Of a DNA stretch of 64,000 nucleotides, positions 1 to 8,167 are shown one piece after another. Each line of letters starts with the position of its first letter. Within the stretch, counting starts at the first letter, position 1. The translations under genes were made by a program, and so were the position numbers. The notes beneath the pieces are model-generated. The model was not told the DNA's origin and did no database searches. It worked only from the letters and a program-made list of their open reading frames with translations. This DNA is from Bacillota bacterium (GTDB lineage: Bacteria > Bacillota > Clostridia > Christensenellales > Aristaeellaceae): positions 124,001-188,000 of the forward strand of contig JAEYOW010000041.1 of the NCBI GenBank assembly GCA_023411375.1, written 5' to 3'.

Positions 1-223
1 CGCACTCAACTTCAGTGATACCCATATCAAGCAGCACTTTCAAACGCTGGTGGCCGCCAACAACATGAGAGGTAGTCTTATTCCATATAACGGGTTCGAC
101 ATAGCCGAACTCCTCAAGAGAGCGTTTCAACTTTTCATATTCCAAATCGCCTGGCTTGAGGTCTTTTCTGGGGTTATAGTCAGCGGGAATGAGCCGATCA
201 GTCTGAATCTTTTCTATCAACAT
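1..223 (-). CDS. ParB-domain phage protein, N-terminal part (cut by window edge)
   Basis: Only the first 74 codons are present. They read MLIEKIQTDRLIPADYNPRK and continue with a GGHQR motif, which is the N-terminal ParB/Srx-like nuclease domain (NPR and GGHQR boxes). In phages this domain is usually fused to, or sits next to, a DNA methyltransferase, so this may be a DNA-modification protein rather than a partition protein; the missing C-terminus would decide. The ATG at 223 follows GGCGGAGAA. The gene overlaps the end of the upstream SAM synthetase gene by 26 bp, so the two are translationally linked. That pairing is why I favour a methylation role. Confidence 0.8.
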   Translation of the reverse strand, partial: MLIEKIQTDRLIPADYNPRKDLKPGDLEYEKLKRSLEEFGYVEPVIWNKTTSHVVGGHQRLKVLLDMGITEVEC

Positions 224-1382
224 ATTTCTCCGCCGCCTTTCTCAACTGCTCATATAGCGCCATGCTGGTATTCTCCCACGGAAACAGGCAAGAATTGAAA
301 TGCCCATAGGTGGCTGTATCCTCATAAAGGGCATCACGCAGTCGCAGTTTCTCGATGATCGCCGCAGGACGCAGGTTGAAAACCTCGAGCACCGCCTTGC
401 GGAGTACCTCATCTGAAACAGTGCCAGTACCGAAGGAATCAACGTCCACAGCAACAGGATCAGCCTTGCCGATGGCATAAGAAAGAGCGACCTCGCATCT
501 CTCAGCCAAGCCGCTCCATACAATATTTTTTGCAATGTACCGCGCCATGTAAGCACCGCTTCGGTCTACCTTCGTAGGGTCTTTACCGCTGAATGCACCG
601 CCGCCGTGGAGGGCAAGCCCCCCGTAGGTGTCCACCATCATCTTTCTTCCCGTCAAGCCTGTGTCGGCTGCGGGACCGCCCTCGACAAAACGTCCGGAGG
701 GATTGATGAGAACTTCGGTGTTATTATCAAAGGGAAAGCCCTCAAAGCATTGCCACAAAACATTCTGCTTGATGTCAGAGTAAAGCTGCTCCTGTGTTTT
801 ATCCTTATCGTGTTGAACGGAGACTACAATGGTTTTCACACGCTTGGGTTTTCCGTCCTCATATTCAACCGTGACCTGTGCTTTGCCGTCCGGCAAAATG
901 CCTTTGACAATTTTATCCTTGCGGACGGTATCTATGCGCTTGCAGATACGATGTGCCAGCACCAGCGGAAGCGGCAGCATTTCACGTGTTTCGTTGGTAG
1001 CATAGCCGTAAACAGTACCTTGGTCGCCCGCGCCCATAGAGGCATAGCGTTCCTCGCTGCCGTTCCGGGCTTCGAGGGCGGTAGTCACTCCGGTATCGAT
1101 ATCCTTGCTCTGTTTATGGACGAATACGAAAACCGTAAATTTCCACGGATTGTATCCGACCTTGCGGAGGACTTCACGAACCTCCCAACGAATATCAACC
1201 TTGCCGTCGCAGGTGATCTCGCCCGCAACGATGATTTTTCCTTTGGTTGCCATGACCTCGCAGGCGACACGGGAAGATTTGTCTTTGCGCAGACAGGCAT
1301 CGAGGACGCTGTCGGCAATAAGGTCGCATAACTTATCCGGGTGTCCGGCGCATACGCTCTCTGCTGTTTTATAAGTAATCAT
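198..1382 (-). CDS. metK: S-adenosylmethionine synthetase, phage-type
   Basis: Makes S-adenosylmethionine from methionine and ATP. The 394-residue product is full length for the family. It begins with the SVCAGHPDKLCD nucleotide-binding region and carries GAGDQGTVYGYA, then GGGAFSGKDPTKVDRSGAY, the two signature loops of MetK. It starts 4 nt after the terminase small-subunit stop codon and overlaps the ParB-domain gene downstream. A metK copy beside terminase and ParB/methylase genes is a known arrangement in clostridial prophages, where it probably supplies methyl donor for phage DNA modification (inference). Its codon use matches the phage genes rather than the GC-rich chromosome further right. 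Confidence 0.95.
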   Translation of the reverse strand: MITYKTAESVCAGHPDKLCDLIADSVLDACLRKDKSSRVACEVMATKGKIIVAGEITCDGKVDIRWEVREVLRKVGYNPWKFTVFVFVHKQSKDIDTGVTTALEARNGSEERYASMGAGDQGTVYGYATNETREMLPLPLVLAHRICKRIDTVRKDKIVKGILPDGKAQVTVEYEDGKPKRVKTIVVSVQHDKDKTQEQLYSDIKQNVLWQCFEGFPFDNNTEVLINPSGRFVEGGPAADTGLTGRKMMVDTYGGLALHGGGAFSGKDPTKVDRSGAYMARYIAKNIVWSGLAERCEVALSYAIGKADPVAVDVDSFGTGTVSDEVLRKAVLEVFNLRPAAIIEKLRLRDALYEDTATYGHFNSCLFPWENTSMALYEQLRKAAEKYVDRKDSD

Positions 1383-1386
1383 GTTT

Positions 1387-1944
1387 TTATTTTCCCTTCC
1401 GAGCGGAGAGAAGCCGCTCCATCACATCGTCCTGGGGATTTGCGCCGCTGTATTCACCGGTGCAGTTTTCCTTGACGATTTGAAATATCTCCATCCACAG
1501 ACGGTTGGTCTGGTTCATATAGTTCTGGCCCATCGCCACATAGGGACTTTGGATAGCATTGCCGGTGGTAGGGTGCTTCGCCAGAAAGCCGTATTCGGTA
1601 ACAGCCTCCTCGCATTGAATCCACCGTGCCACACTCATAGCGTAGCGCTCTAAAAGCTGTGGAGAAACGAGAGAGGAACACCCTCGTTCGTTTAGCCATA
1701 CCCATGTGGATTTATATATTTCACTCGCAACGAGCGTCTTGCCGTCCTTCTGGACAGCTTCGAGCATTTTATTTGACTCGGGCATCACCTGACCCTGCAA
1801 GTCCGCTGTATCAGAAAACTCCATAACGGTCAGTTTTCTGCCGCCGGGATTTCCAGCAGATATTTTGTCGGCGAGCGGCTTCTTTTTTGCACCCGCACCG
1901 ACACGAGCGCCGCCTCTGCTGGTGCCGTCTTTCGCCATATTCAT
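1387..1944 (-). CDS. Phage terminase small subunit, P27 family
   Basis: Packaging protein that recognises phage DNA and hands it to the large terminase subunit. The N-terminus has the family hallmark, a basic Gly/Ala-rich stretch followed by ISAGNPGGRKL (about residues 30-40). A helical body follows with SARKGK at the end. The length of 185 residues fits P27-type subunits. Several start codons are possible (ATG 1944 or 1938) behind AAAGGAG. The upstream HNH gene and downstream metK fit the usual order around terminase. The large subunit is not in the window and should lie to the left. Confidence 0.85.
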   Translation of the reverse strand: MNMAKDGTSRGGARVGAGAKKKPLADKISAGNPGGRKLTVMEFSDTADLQGQVMPESNKMLEAVQKDGKTLVASEIYKSTWVWLNERGCSSLVSPQLLERYAMSVARWIQCEEAVTEYGFLAKHPTTGNAIQSPYVAMGQNYMNQTNRLWMEIFQIVKENCTGEYSGANPQDDVMERLLSARKGK

Positions 1945-2042
1945 CACACTCCTTTTAGGGCTGGGGCTATACCCTTGTTTGAAACCGCGTTTTTCAACAC
2001 GAAGCCCCGGGCCGCTGTCCGCTTAAAAAAGTTTTAGAGATT

Positions 2043-2402
2043 TTACCGCCCCCACCGGTCACCGCTCTCAGCAGTAATCCTTGAGTGACAGGATTTGCAA
2101 AGAGCCATGAGGTTGCTTTTCTCGTTGCCACCACCCTTTGAAAGCGGAAGGATGTGATGCACTTCCTCGGCAGGTGCCAGTTTGCCTTGCTTCTGGCATT
2201 CCTCACAAAGAGGGTGTGATTTGATATAGCGGTCACGGACACGCTTCCAGGCACGACCGTATCGCTTATTGGAAGCGGGGTCGCGCTCGTACAGGTTGTA
2301 CTGTTTATCCATGATCTTCTGATGCTCGGCACAGTATTGCTCACGCTGGGCAAGCCGACCGCAGCCGGGGTAAGCGCAGGGACGTTTGGGTTTGTAGGGC
2401 AT
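2043..2402 (-). CDS. HNH endonuclease (packaging-associated)
   Basis: A small HNH nuclease of 119 residues. It has an N-terminal CAYPGC...YCAEH cysteine/histidine cluster, then HPLCEEC, VHHILPLSKGG and LMALCKSCHSRIT: a zinc-bound beta-beta-alpha metal fold with the HNH catalytic histidines. HNH proteins coded next to terminase commonly assist cutting of DNA during packaging, which I infer here from position. The ATG at 2402 is preceded by GAGGAGG eight bases upstream, which is why I chose it over an upstream codon. It is the first gene after the promoter and terminator pair at 2425-2512. Confidence 0.9.
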   Translation of the reverse strand: MPYKPKRPCAYPGCGRLAQREQYCAEHQKIMDKQYNLYERDPASNKRYGRAWKRVRDRYIKSHPLCEECQKQGKLAPAEEVHHILPLSKGGGNEKSNLMALCKSCHSRITAESGDRWGR

Positions 2403-2424
2403 AGGGTTCACCTCCTCGCGGGCA

Positions 2425-2459
2425 TAAGAAAAGCCCTGCGGGATTGCTCCTGCAAGGCT
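2425..2459 (-). terminator. Intrinsic terminator-like hairpin upstream of the HNH gene
   Basis: On the minus strand an 8-bp stem (AGCCTTGC with GCAGGGCT, one G-U pair) is followed by TTTTCTT. It lies between the DUF1492 gene and the packaging genes, downstream of a promoter, so packaging transcription would have to pass it. Confidence 0.5.
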
Positions 2460-2482
2460 CTCTTAGATTCCATTTTCCTGAT

Positions 2483-2512
2483 TGTATACTATCACAAAGG
2501 AATACATGACAA
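2483..2512 (-). promoter_or_regulatory. Candidate late promoter
   Basis: Minus strand TTGTCA, 18-bp spacer, TATACA, reading toward the HNH and terminase genes. It lies just after the ArpU/DUF1492-like regulator gene, where late control of packaging and structural genes would be expected. The -10 is not perfect. Confidence 0.4.
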
Positions 2513-2522
2513 ACAGTGACAT

Positions 2523-2939
2523 TTACTGCTGAGTTTGCGGAAGCACGATTTTTTCTGTCGCTTCATCATGAAGCCGGTACACATGGCGCACATTGTAGCC
2601 CATGTCGACGGCAATCTGCTCCCACGTCTTGAAGCAGAGATACCGCAGCTCCAAAAGCGTCTGGTACTCGGTGTTGTCCACGGCTTTGATACGCCTGACC
2701 ATCTCTCGCTTCAGGTCGACGAGCCGGTCGATATCGCGGTTGATTTCCGCTTGCAGGTCTACGATTTTAGCAACAGCGTCCGCCATCGTGGGTATGCCGC
2801 GATTGGGATTGCGCGGCATACCCGTGAGTGTATAGGTGCATTTCATCGCCAGGTCATTCAGCGAGGCGACCTGCTCCAGCTTGGAATTGATGCGCTGGTC
2901 GAGACGGTACGCCTGCCCAAGGTATTCTTTTGCCGTCAT
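2523..2939 (-). CDS. DUF1492/ArpU-like phage transcription regulator
   Basis: A 138-residue protein with a long helical N-terminal half and a C-terminal region-4-like helix-turn-helix (LRYLCFKTWEQIAVDMGYN then VRHVYRLHDEA). This layout is typical of the DUF1492/ArpU group placed between early and late genes in Firmicutes phages, where members are thought to switch on late transcription. Starts at ATG 2939 after GGAGG, with a 4-bp ATGA overlap with the gene before it. The promoter and terminator at 2425-2512 just downstream are obvious candidate targets (inference). Confidence 0.75.
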   Translation of the reverse strand: MTAKEYLGQAYRLDQRINSKLEQVASLNDLAMKCTYTLTGMPRNPNRGIPTMADAVAKIVDLQAEINRDIDRLVDLKREMVRRIKAVDNTEYQTLLELRYLCFKTWEQIAVDMGYNVRHVYRLHDEATEKIVLPQTQQ

Positions 2940-3154
2940 GCCGCCACCTCCGCCTTCAGCTTTTTAATAAGAAGCTCCGGGTCAAGGCGGGTCAACACAC
3001 CAAACCAGCCGGAACGGAAGAACTGCTTGATGCTCCGGCACTCATATTGCGCTGAGCGGTTGTGCAGGTTGAGTGAGAGGGTGCGCAGCGCCTTGCGGTA
3101 GTCCTTGACCGCCTGCAGTATGATGGCGTTTGCTAATTCTTCATAAGGATTCAT
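2936..3154 (-). CDS. Small conserved phage protein of unknown function
   Basis: A 72-residue protein, charged and helical, with MNPYEELANAIILQAVKDYR at the N-terminus. No catalytic motif is visible. ATG 3154 has a good GGAGG nine bases upstream, and the stop overlaps the next start by 4 bp, so it belongs to the same translational unit as the DUF1492 regulator. I do not recognise a function. Confidence 0.65.
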   Translation of the reverse strand: MNPYEELANAIILQAVKDYRKALRTLSLNLHNRSAQYECRSIKQFFRSGWFGVLTRLDPELLIKKLKAEVAA

Positions 3155-3226
3155 AAATCTGTACCTCCGATAAATTTTATTTCCCTCGGATTGGCACGGA
3201 TTGTCGTATTTTTTTCGTTGATTGTC

Positions 3227-4591
3227 TTAGATTTTCAAATCCGCCTTGACCGCATCGATGAGGCTTTGCTGGGTGACATCTTTTTGTGACAGCGCACTGA
3301 TAATCCGCCGATCTATGGTGTCTTCAGTTACGATGTGCTGAAGTACCACGGTTTCGGACTTCTGCCCCTGTCGCCACAGACGGGCGTTCGTCTGCTGGTA
3401 CAGTTCAAGGCTCCATGTGAGTCCGAACCATATGATGGTGCTGCCGCCCGATTGAAGGTTCAATCCATGTCCAGCGGAAGCGGGATGAATCAGACCTACG
3501 GCTATTTCGCCGCTATTCCACCTTCGGATGCTGTCGGCTTTATCCATTTCGGAAAAGGGAATCTGCAGACTATATAGCCGTTCCTTTATCCGCTCAAGGT
3601 CGTGCAGGAACCAATACGCCACCAGCAGGGGCTTGCCATTTGCTGCCTCGATGAGGTCTTCTAGGGCGTCCAACTTTCGGTCGTGAATGTACATGACGGA
3701 ATCATCATCGGCGTAGACCGCGCCGTTTGCCATCTGCGACAGTTTGTTTGTAAGGCTTGCGGCGTTGGCGGCCGTTATCTCCCCATCCGGCAAAGCAAGC
3801 ACCAGGTCATCCTTCAAGGCGTCGTACCGCTCACGCTCTTTCTCCGAAAGCCGCACCGTGTACTCACTTGAGATGAGTTCCGGCATAATCAGATGATCTG
3901 CCGCCCTCATGGAGATTGTCATATCGGATATTTTCTCATATATCCGTTCCTCGGCTCCGGTGAGGGGTTTATAGCTAAAAATAACTTGACCATTGCGCTT
4001 GTCTGGGGTGAAGTATTCGTTTCGGTAGTGGGTAATGTATCTGCCAAGGCGCTGTCCCATATCCAGCAGCCGAAACTCCGCCCACAGATCCATGAGTCCG
4101 TTTGATGCAGGGGTGCCGGTCAAGCCTATAATCCGCTTTACTTTGGGTCTAACTTTCATAAGGCTTTTGAACCTTTTCGCCTGCCCGTTTTTGAAAGACG
4201 AAAGCTCATCTATGATGACGGTGTCATAATTGAACGGAAGGCCGCTCTTTTCAGTCAGCCATTGGACATTCTCGCGATTAATGATATAAATGTCCGCCCT
4301 TGCTTTAAGCGCCGTAAGCCGTTCTTCTTCCGTGCCGACCGACACGCTGATGATAAGGTCACCGAGATGATCCCATTTTTCAACTTCCACCGGCCAGGTA
4401 TCTCTCGCTACCCGGAGGGGCGCTATGACCAATACCCGGTGTGCTTCAAAGCTGTCAAACAACAGGTCGTTTAAGGCAGTAAGTGTGATAATAGTTTTGC
4501 CAAGGCCCATATCCAGCAGAATGGCAGCAACGGGATTCTCAAGGATGAAGTTGGTGGCATAATTCTGGTAATCATGTGCTTCGTATTTCAT
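3227..4591 (-). CDS. SNF2-family DEAD/DEAH helicase, phage-type
   Basis: ATP-driven DNA translocase or helicase. The 454-residue product has motif I DMGLGKTIITLTAL near residue 25, a motif II written DELSSFK instead of DEAH, motif III GTPASNG, and C-terminal motifs V and VI in HGLNLQSGG and TNARLWRQGQ. I start it at ATG 4591 because GGAGGG lies seven bases upstream and the first residues MKYEAHDYQ begin the Q-like motif; a longer frame upstream has no ribosome site. It overlaps the VRR-NUC gene by 20 bp. In related phages the same helicase and nuclease pair lies in the replication block. Confidence 0.9.
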   Translation of the reverse strand: MKYEAHDYQNYATNFILENPVAAILLDMGLGKTIITLTALNDLLFDSFEAHRVLVIAPLRVARDTWPVEVEKWDHLGDLIISVSVGTEEERLTALKARADIYIINRENVQWLTEKSGLPFNYDTVIIDELSSFKNGQAKRFKSLMKVRPKVKRIIGLTGTPASNGLMDLWAEFRLLDMGQRLGRYITHYRNEYFTPDKRNGQVIFSYKPLTGAEERIYEKISDMTISMRAADHLIMPELISSEYTVRLSEKERERYDALKDDLVLALPDGEITAANAASLTNKLSQMANGAVYADDDSVMYIHDRKLDALEDLIEAANGKPLLVAYWFLHDLERIKERLYSLQIPFSEMDKADSIRRWNSGEIAVGLIHPASAGHGLNLQSGGSTIIWFGLTWSLELYQQTNARLWRQGQKSETVVLQHIVTEDTIDRRIISALSQKDVTQQSLIDAVKADLKI

Positions 4592-4853
4592 CGAGTATCC
4601 CTCCAATCTTCTGGTCATCATCCAGCACATATACTTTAAAACCCAACCGCCGAAGCATCCCATGCCTTGCAAACTGCAAAGACCTCGGTTTGCATCCCAT
4701 TGCCTTTACTTCTACAAAAGCGATGCGGCCACCCGGCAAAAGAACGATGCGGTCAGGCATCCCATCGAAACCGGGGCTTGTGAACTTGGGGCAGATACCG
4801 CCAATCCTCCTGACTGCCGACACCAGTTTTTGCTCTGTCTGTTTTTCTCTCAT
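4572..4853 (-). CDS. VRR-NUC domain nuclease
   Basis: A 93-residue stand-alone VRR-NUC domain of the PD-(D/E)XK nuclease fold: KFTSPGFDGMPDRIVL gives the catalytic Asp, and IAFVEVKAMG gives the E-x-K. Such single-domain enzymes are structure-specific nucleases coded beside SNF2 helicases in many phages and probably resolve replication or recombination intermediates. The start at ATG 4853 is set by GGAGG six bases upstream; in-frame upstream codons lack one. Downstream it overlaps the helicase start by 20 bp. Confidence 0.88.
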   Translation of the reverse strand: MREKQTEQKLVSAVRRIGGICPKFTSPGFDGMPDRIVLLPGGRIAFVEVKAMGCKPRSLQFARHGMLRRLGFKVYVLDDDQKIGGILDEIRST

Positions 4854-4875
4854 GATTTCCTCCATCCGGGACAAA

Positions 4876-5005
4876 GTGGACAGGAAGGACAACTTTTCCC
4901 TATATTACTTATGCGCGGGTATGGGTACGGGTTTTGTTTTTGACTTATAGAAAAACCATTTTGAATATAAGGAGAAAAGTTGTCCCGTCCCATAGCCTTG
5001 TCCAC
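4876..5005. repeat. Long imperfect inverted repeat between replication genes
   Basis: Two nested arms face each other. GTGGACA (4876-4882) matches TGTCCAC (4999-5005). A 20-bp arm at 4887-4906 (GGACAACTTTTCCCTATATT) matches 4964-4985 with a 2-base length difference. The centre (about 57 bp) is T- and G-rich. The region lies between the VRR-NUC and VapE genes and reaches the VapE stop codon. It could be a replication origin, a regulatory RNA or a binding site; the sequence alone does not say. Confidence 0.7.
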
Positions 5006-7350
5006 TAATCCTTTCGTCTGTAAAGCCTTTGACGCCCGTACATAGGCTGCCGACAGCGGTCATTCGTGCGCTCCCAACCATCGACTTGCGTCATTAATGC
5101 CGCTATCGAATAACTGTCTGCGGGCTTCATCTCTGATAAATTTCGGCCGAAACACTCGCACCATATTTCCGCATTGGACACTACGGTTTTGACAGAAACT
5201 CCGTTTGGGCGGGTAGGGTCGCTCTTATCGTTGACATAGTTGCGGCGGGTATAAATGTCCATGCTATCCCAGCCGTCCGGCAGAAGAGTATCAAGATACT
5301 CTTCGACCATGCCTTGACGCTCATCAAGCTCCATCGCCGATTGCTGTACTTTTTCAGCTTCTTTTATCATGTCCGCCTCAAGATACAGCTTTTCGCCGCT
5401 TTCATAGATAGCTTTAGCTTCAGCCCATATCTGGTCACGTTCCTCTTTCGTGAAATGCCAACGTTTTTTCTGCTCGTCTTGATGCAGCTTCACTATCCAA
5501 AAACGGCGGTTGCCCGTAATATCACGCAGATAACCGCGCTCACCATTGACTGACGCAATGATGATGCACTGCCTCGGATGGCTTTCCACGGTTTTGCCAT
5601 AACTCGGACGATACTTGTCATCGGCTGTGGAGAGAAAGGCTTTGACTTTTTCAATGTCCGCTTTTTTCATGCCGGCGAGCTCGCCGATCTCCACGACCCA
5701 GAAGCCCTGGAGTTTTTCCGCGCCGGACTTGTCATTCATGTCGGTGAGGGAAAGTGTATCGGAGTAGTATTCATCCCCCGCAAGGTCTTTGAAGAGAGTG
5801 CTTTTTCCGATACCCTGGGCGCCATCAAGCACAAGAATGCTGTCATACTTTGTGCCGGGGCGGTAAATACGGGCAACCGCCGCTGCGAAGGTTTTTCTCG
5901 TAACTGTACGCACATAACGTGTATCATCGGCTTGCAGGCACCGCACAAGGAGCGTTTCAATTCTCGGAACTTTGTCCCATTCCGGCAGCGCATCCAGATA
6001 GTCGCGTATGGGATGGAACCGCCTGTCGTCAGAAACCTTTGTGAAACTGACATCGTGATTGCGGCTGGAAAACGAAACGTAGCGCACATCTATCAGCGCC
6101 TTCAGCTGTGCCGTATCCGCATCTCGCCAGAAAGTATTATCGATGGGACGCTCCCATGGGGTAGCACCAGTCACCTGAACACGGTTGGCTAGTTCGTTAT
6201 AAGCAAAGTTCGCAAAATCCGGGTCGTTGTTGAGAATCAGCATTTCATTCCATACGCTGTTTTCAAGCACTGTGCTGCGGGCTTGATAATGAAGCAGCTT
6301 TTTCCAGTCGTCCGTATCGTGATCAAAATCCTCCTGGGCCTGTACCTGCCGTTCCTCGGCTATCTGCAGCTTTACGCTGTCGTCTGAGAGCGCCATTTCA
6401 CACATCCGGTTAAATGATTTTTTATCATCTTCACAGCCAAAGCGGTGTGTGCGGACAAGATCGAAGGCATTAAGGAGCTTTCCGGAAGCAGGATCTGTCG
6501 CGTGATGGCTGTATGCGAATTTGTCATCGTAAATAACAACGCCGGCAGCACCCTCGCCGAGAACATAGTCATAGCGTCCTTCAATAACGGAAGGTGCATA
6601 AACCCCCGGCAGAAATTTGTCGATTGCCGCCGTAACAGAGTATGAACGACAAAACGCACCGACTACTCCCGTCTTTGAAAGCGGGTCTTCCTGTTTTGTC
6701 ACCTCACGCTTGACAGCCTCTGACTGCCGTGAGGAGGTAGGCCACTGTGACACATCGCGCCAGTCGGCATACATACCGAGATACTTATCCACATCAAGCG
6801 GTTCTCCGGTCTGTTCATCGAACACGAACTCGCCGTTTGACGGGCAGGATGCCCAATACATCATGCGGTTTGATTCGTAGGTGGAATCATCAAAATAATC
6901 CATACCGATTTGCTTGGCGACCATTCTCATAACAGCGGGGTACTCGTCCTCGCTAACCTCTCTATTAAAAAGGATTACAATACGGCATCGCGGCATTTCC
7001 GGGGTGTGGCTGTGGGTGGAATAGAGAAAATAAGTAACGCTGTCGAGAGAGGTGCGGACGATGCTCCGGAAATCCGCATCGGCGGGGACACTGTCCGCAT
7101 CGAGCAGTCCAAGTGTGCGGAAGGTCACGTTCCCGTTTTTGCGGATTCCGTCTTTCAGCCAGCCGCCGACAAGGCCGCCGATGTCCTTTAGCTCACCGCG
7201 TTTTGCCTTTGGCAGCTTTGAATATTCCTCCGCTGTTTCCGAGGTGCGAACGGGATTGCGGTTACGGTCGATGATATAGTCCCATTCCAGTTCCTTGTTT
7301 TTATACTTTTTGTCTGTTCTGCGGTTGCAGACGGATATTTTAATCAGCAA
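5005..7350 (-). CDS. VapE-type phage primase/helicase
   Basis: Replication protein of the virulence-associated E family. The 781-residue product has an N-terminal primase-like half and a C-terminal P-loop half with GAQGIGKSTLFKDLAG (Walker A, around residue 515), FWVVEIGELAG (Walker B region) and IIIASVNGERGYLRDITGNRR (sensor and arginine finger). The likely start is TTG 7350 because AAGGAGGAGG lies directly upstream; the upstream gene ends 11 bp inside it, so translation is probably coupled. It is expected to unwind and prime phage DNA alongside the family A polymerase coded nearby. Confidence 0.88.
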   Translation of the reverse strand: MLIKISVCNRRTDKKYKNKELEWDYIIDRNRNPVRTSETAEEYSKLPKAKRGELKDIGGLVGGWLKDGIRKNGNVTFRTLGLLDADSVPADADFRSIVRTSLDSVTYFLYSTHSHTPEMPRCRIVILFNREVSEDEYPAVMRMVAKQIGMDYFDDSTYESNRMMYWASCPSNGEFVFDEQTGEPLDVDKYLGMYADWRDVSQWPTSSRQSEAVKREVTKQEDPLSKTGVVGAFCRSYSVTAAIDKFLPGVYAPSVIEGRYDYVLGEGAAGVVIYDDKFAYSHHATDPASGKLLNAFDLVRTHRFGCEDDKKSFNRMCEMALSDDSVKLQIAEERQVQAQEDFDHDTDDWKKLLHYQARSTVLENSVWNEMLILNNDPDFANFAYNELANRVQVTGATPWERPIDNTFWRDADTAQLKALIDVRYVSFSSRNHDVSFTKVSDDRRFHPIRDYLDALPEWDKVPRIETLLVRCLQADDTRYVRTVTRKTFAAAVARIYRPGTKYDSILVLDGAQGIGKSTLFKDLAGDEYYSDTLSLTDMNDKSGAEKLQGFWVVEIGELAGMKKADIEKVKAFLSTADDKYRPSYGKTVESHPRQCIIIASVNGERGYLRDITGNRRFWIVKLHQDEQKKRWHFTKEERDQIWAEAKAIYESGEKLYLEADMIKEAEKVQQSAMELDERQGMVEEYLDTLLPDGWDSMDIYTRRNYVNDKSDPTRPNGVSVKTVVSNAEIWCECFGRNLSEMKPADSYSIAALMTQVDGWERTNDRCRQPMYGRQRLYRRKD

Positions 7351-7705
7351 GGCTTTCCTCCTCCTTCGTGTATTCACCTTTAAAGACATCGGTGAGGAAT
7401 TTGATGGTCATGTTCTTTTTACTCGCCCTGTCGAACTCCGCTTCCATGCCGGGACTGAGGTGGTCGCCGCACACCCAGACCTCTGAGCATCTGTCCATAA
7501 GCGCATTTCCAAAGGACATACCGAGTTTTCGTTCCGCAGGATTTTTATCGTCCATAAACTGCGGATACAGAAGATGAGGTGCGATGGGGATATATCCCTT
7601 GTCCACCGCAAGTCGGCAGTATTTCCTCGCCGCCTCCACATTTGCATTTACATCCCCGGAATAGGGGCTGCAGATATATACGAGAGGTCTTATTTTATTT
7701 GGCAT
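7340..7705 (-). CDS. DUF4406 protein, nucleoside 2-deoxyribosyltransferase-like fold
   Basis: A 121-residue protein with the VYICSPYSGDV start and the EVWVCGDHLSPGMEAEFDRA core. This is the DUF4406 pattern, related to nucleoside 2-deoxyribosyltransferases. The invariant Glu-rich loop (GMEAE) would hold the catalytic Glu of that fold. A role in nucleotide metabolism of the phage is plausible but unproven. ATG 7705 follows GGAGG by six bases. It overlaps both neighbours, a compact phage operon. Confidence 0.75.
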   Translation of the reverse strand: MPNKIRPLVYICSPYSGDVNANVEAARKYCRLAVDKGYIPIAPHLLYPQFMDDKNPAERKLGMSFGNALMDRCSEVWVCGDHLSPGMEAEFDRASKKNMTIKFLTDVFKGEYTKEEESLAD

Positions 7706-8081
7706 TGCGCACCTCCGAAAGCCTGTCGAGCAGAGCGTCCGTGAAGATCTCATATTCCTCCGGGGCGAGAGCGCGGATGTCCTCGACATCAAAATCCTCA
7801 CAGATTCTGTGAACTTCCATGCCGTAGCCGATATCCCGCAAAACATCTGTAAGACGGACTACGGCGTCGATGCCGATATTGCCCCGACGCATCATTTTTG
7901 CGCTGCATTCGGTGCAGTTCACTTCCGTGTCAAAGAGGTCTTGCGCTCCGGCGAGAATCAGCTCCCGCAGATCCATCTGAATTTCCTTGCCACATACGGC
8001 GCAACGGGTATACGTACTCTTTGCTGTGACGGGACCGCACACTACCGTGCCGTCCTTCAGCTTTGTTTTTGTGTAAATCAT
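7695..8081 (-). CDS. Zinc-ribbon phage protein of unknown function
   Basis: A 128-residue protein with two CxxC pairs (CAVCGKE near residue 26 and NCTECSAK near residue 55), probably one zinc site, and an acidic C-terminal half (EDFDVEDIRALAPEEYEI). No enzyme motif is visible. ATG 8081 is supported by GGAGG nine bases upstream. Its 5' leader holds the first copy of the repeated hairpin (8111-8163), which makes it a likely target of whatever that RNA does. Confidence 0.65.
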   Translation of the reverse strand: MIYTKTKLKDGTVVCGPVTAKSTYTRCAVCGKEIQMDLRELILAGAQDLFDTEVNCTECSAKMMRRGNIGIDAVVRLTDVLRDIGYGMEVHRICEDFDVEDIRALAPEEYEIFTDALLDRLSEVRNAK

Positions 8082-8110
8082 GTTCTCTACCTCCGCAGCA
8101 TTCGTGATAA

Positions 8111-8163
8111 ACGGAAAAACCGTCCTCACCTCGTACAGGACAGGCAAGGACGGAAACCGTACC
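8111..8163 (-). ncRNA. Repeated structured RNA motif, copy A
   Basis: Minus-strand RNA with a perfect 7-bp stem (CCGTCCT with AGGACGG), a 20-nt loop identical to copy B (8127-8146), an outer ACGG/CCGT pair and a 5' GGTACGG also shared with copy B. The stem differs from copy B by compensating changes. The stem is followed by TTTTT, so this copy could also act as a terminator. It fills the gap between the DNA polymerase stop and the zinc-ribbon gene. Confidence 0.8.
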
Positions 8164-8167
8164 GTAT

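Noticed and set aside
4576..4950. Plus-strand frames opposite VRR-NUC
   Set aside because: The VRR-NUC catalytic motifs lie on the minus strand; the plus frames have no motif.
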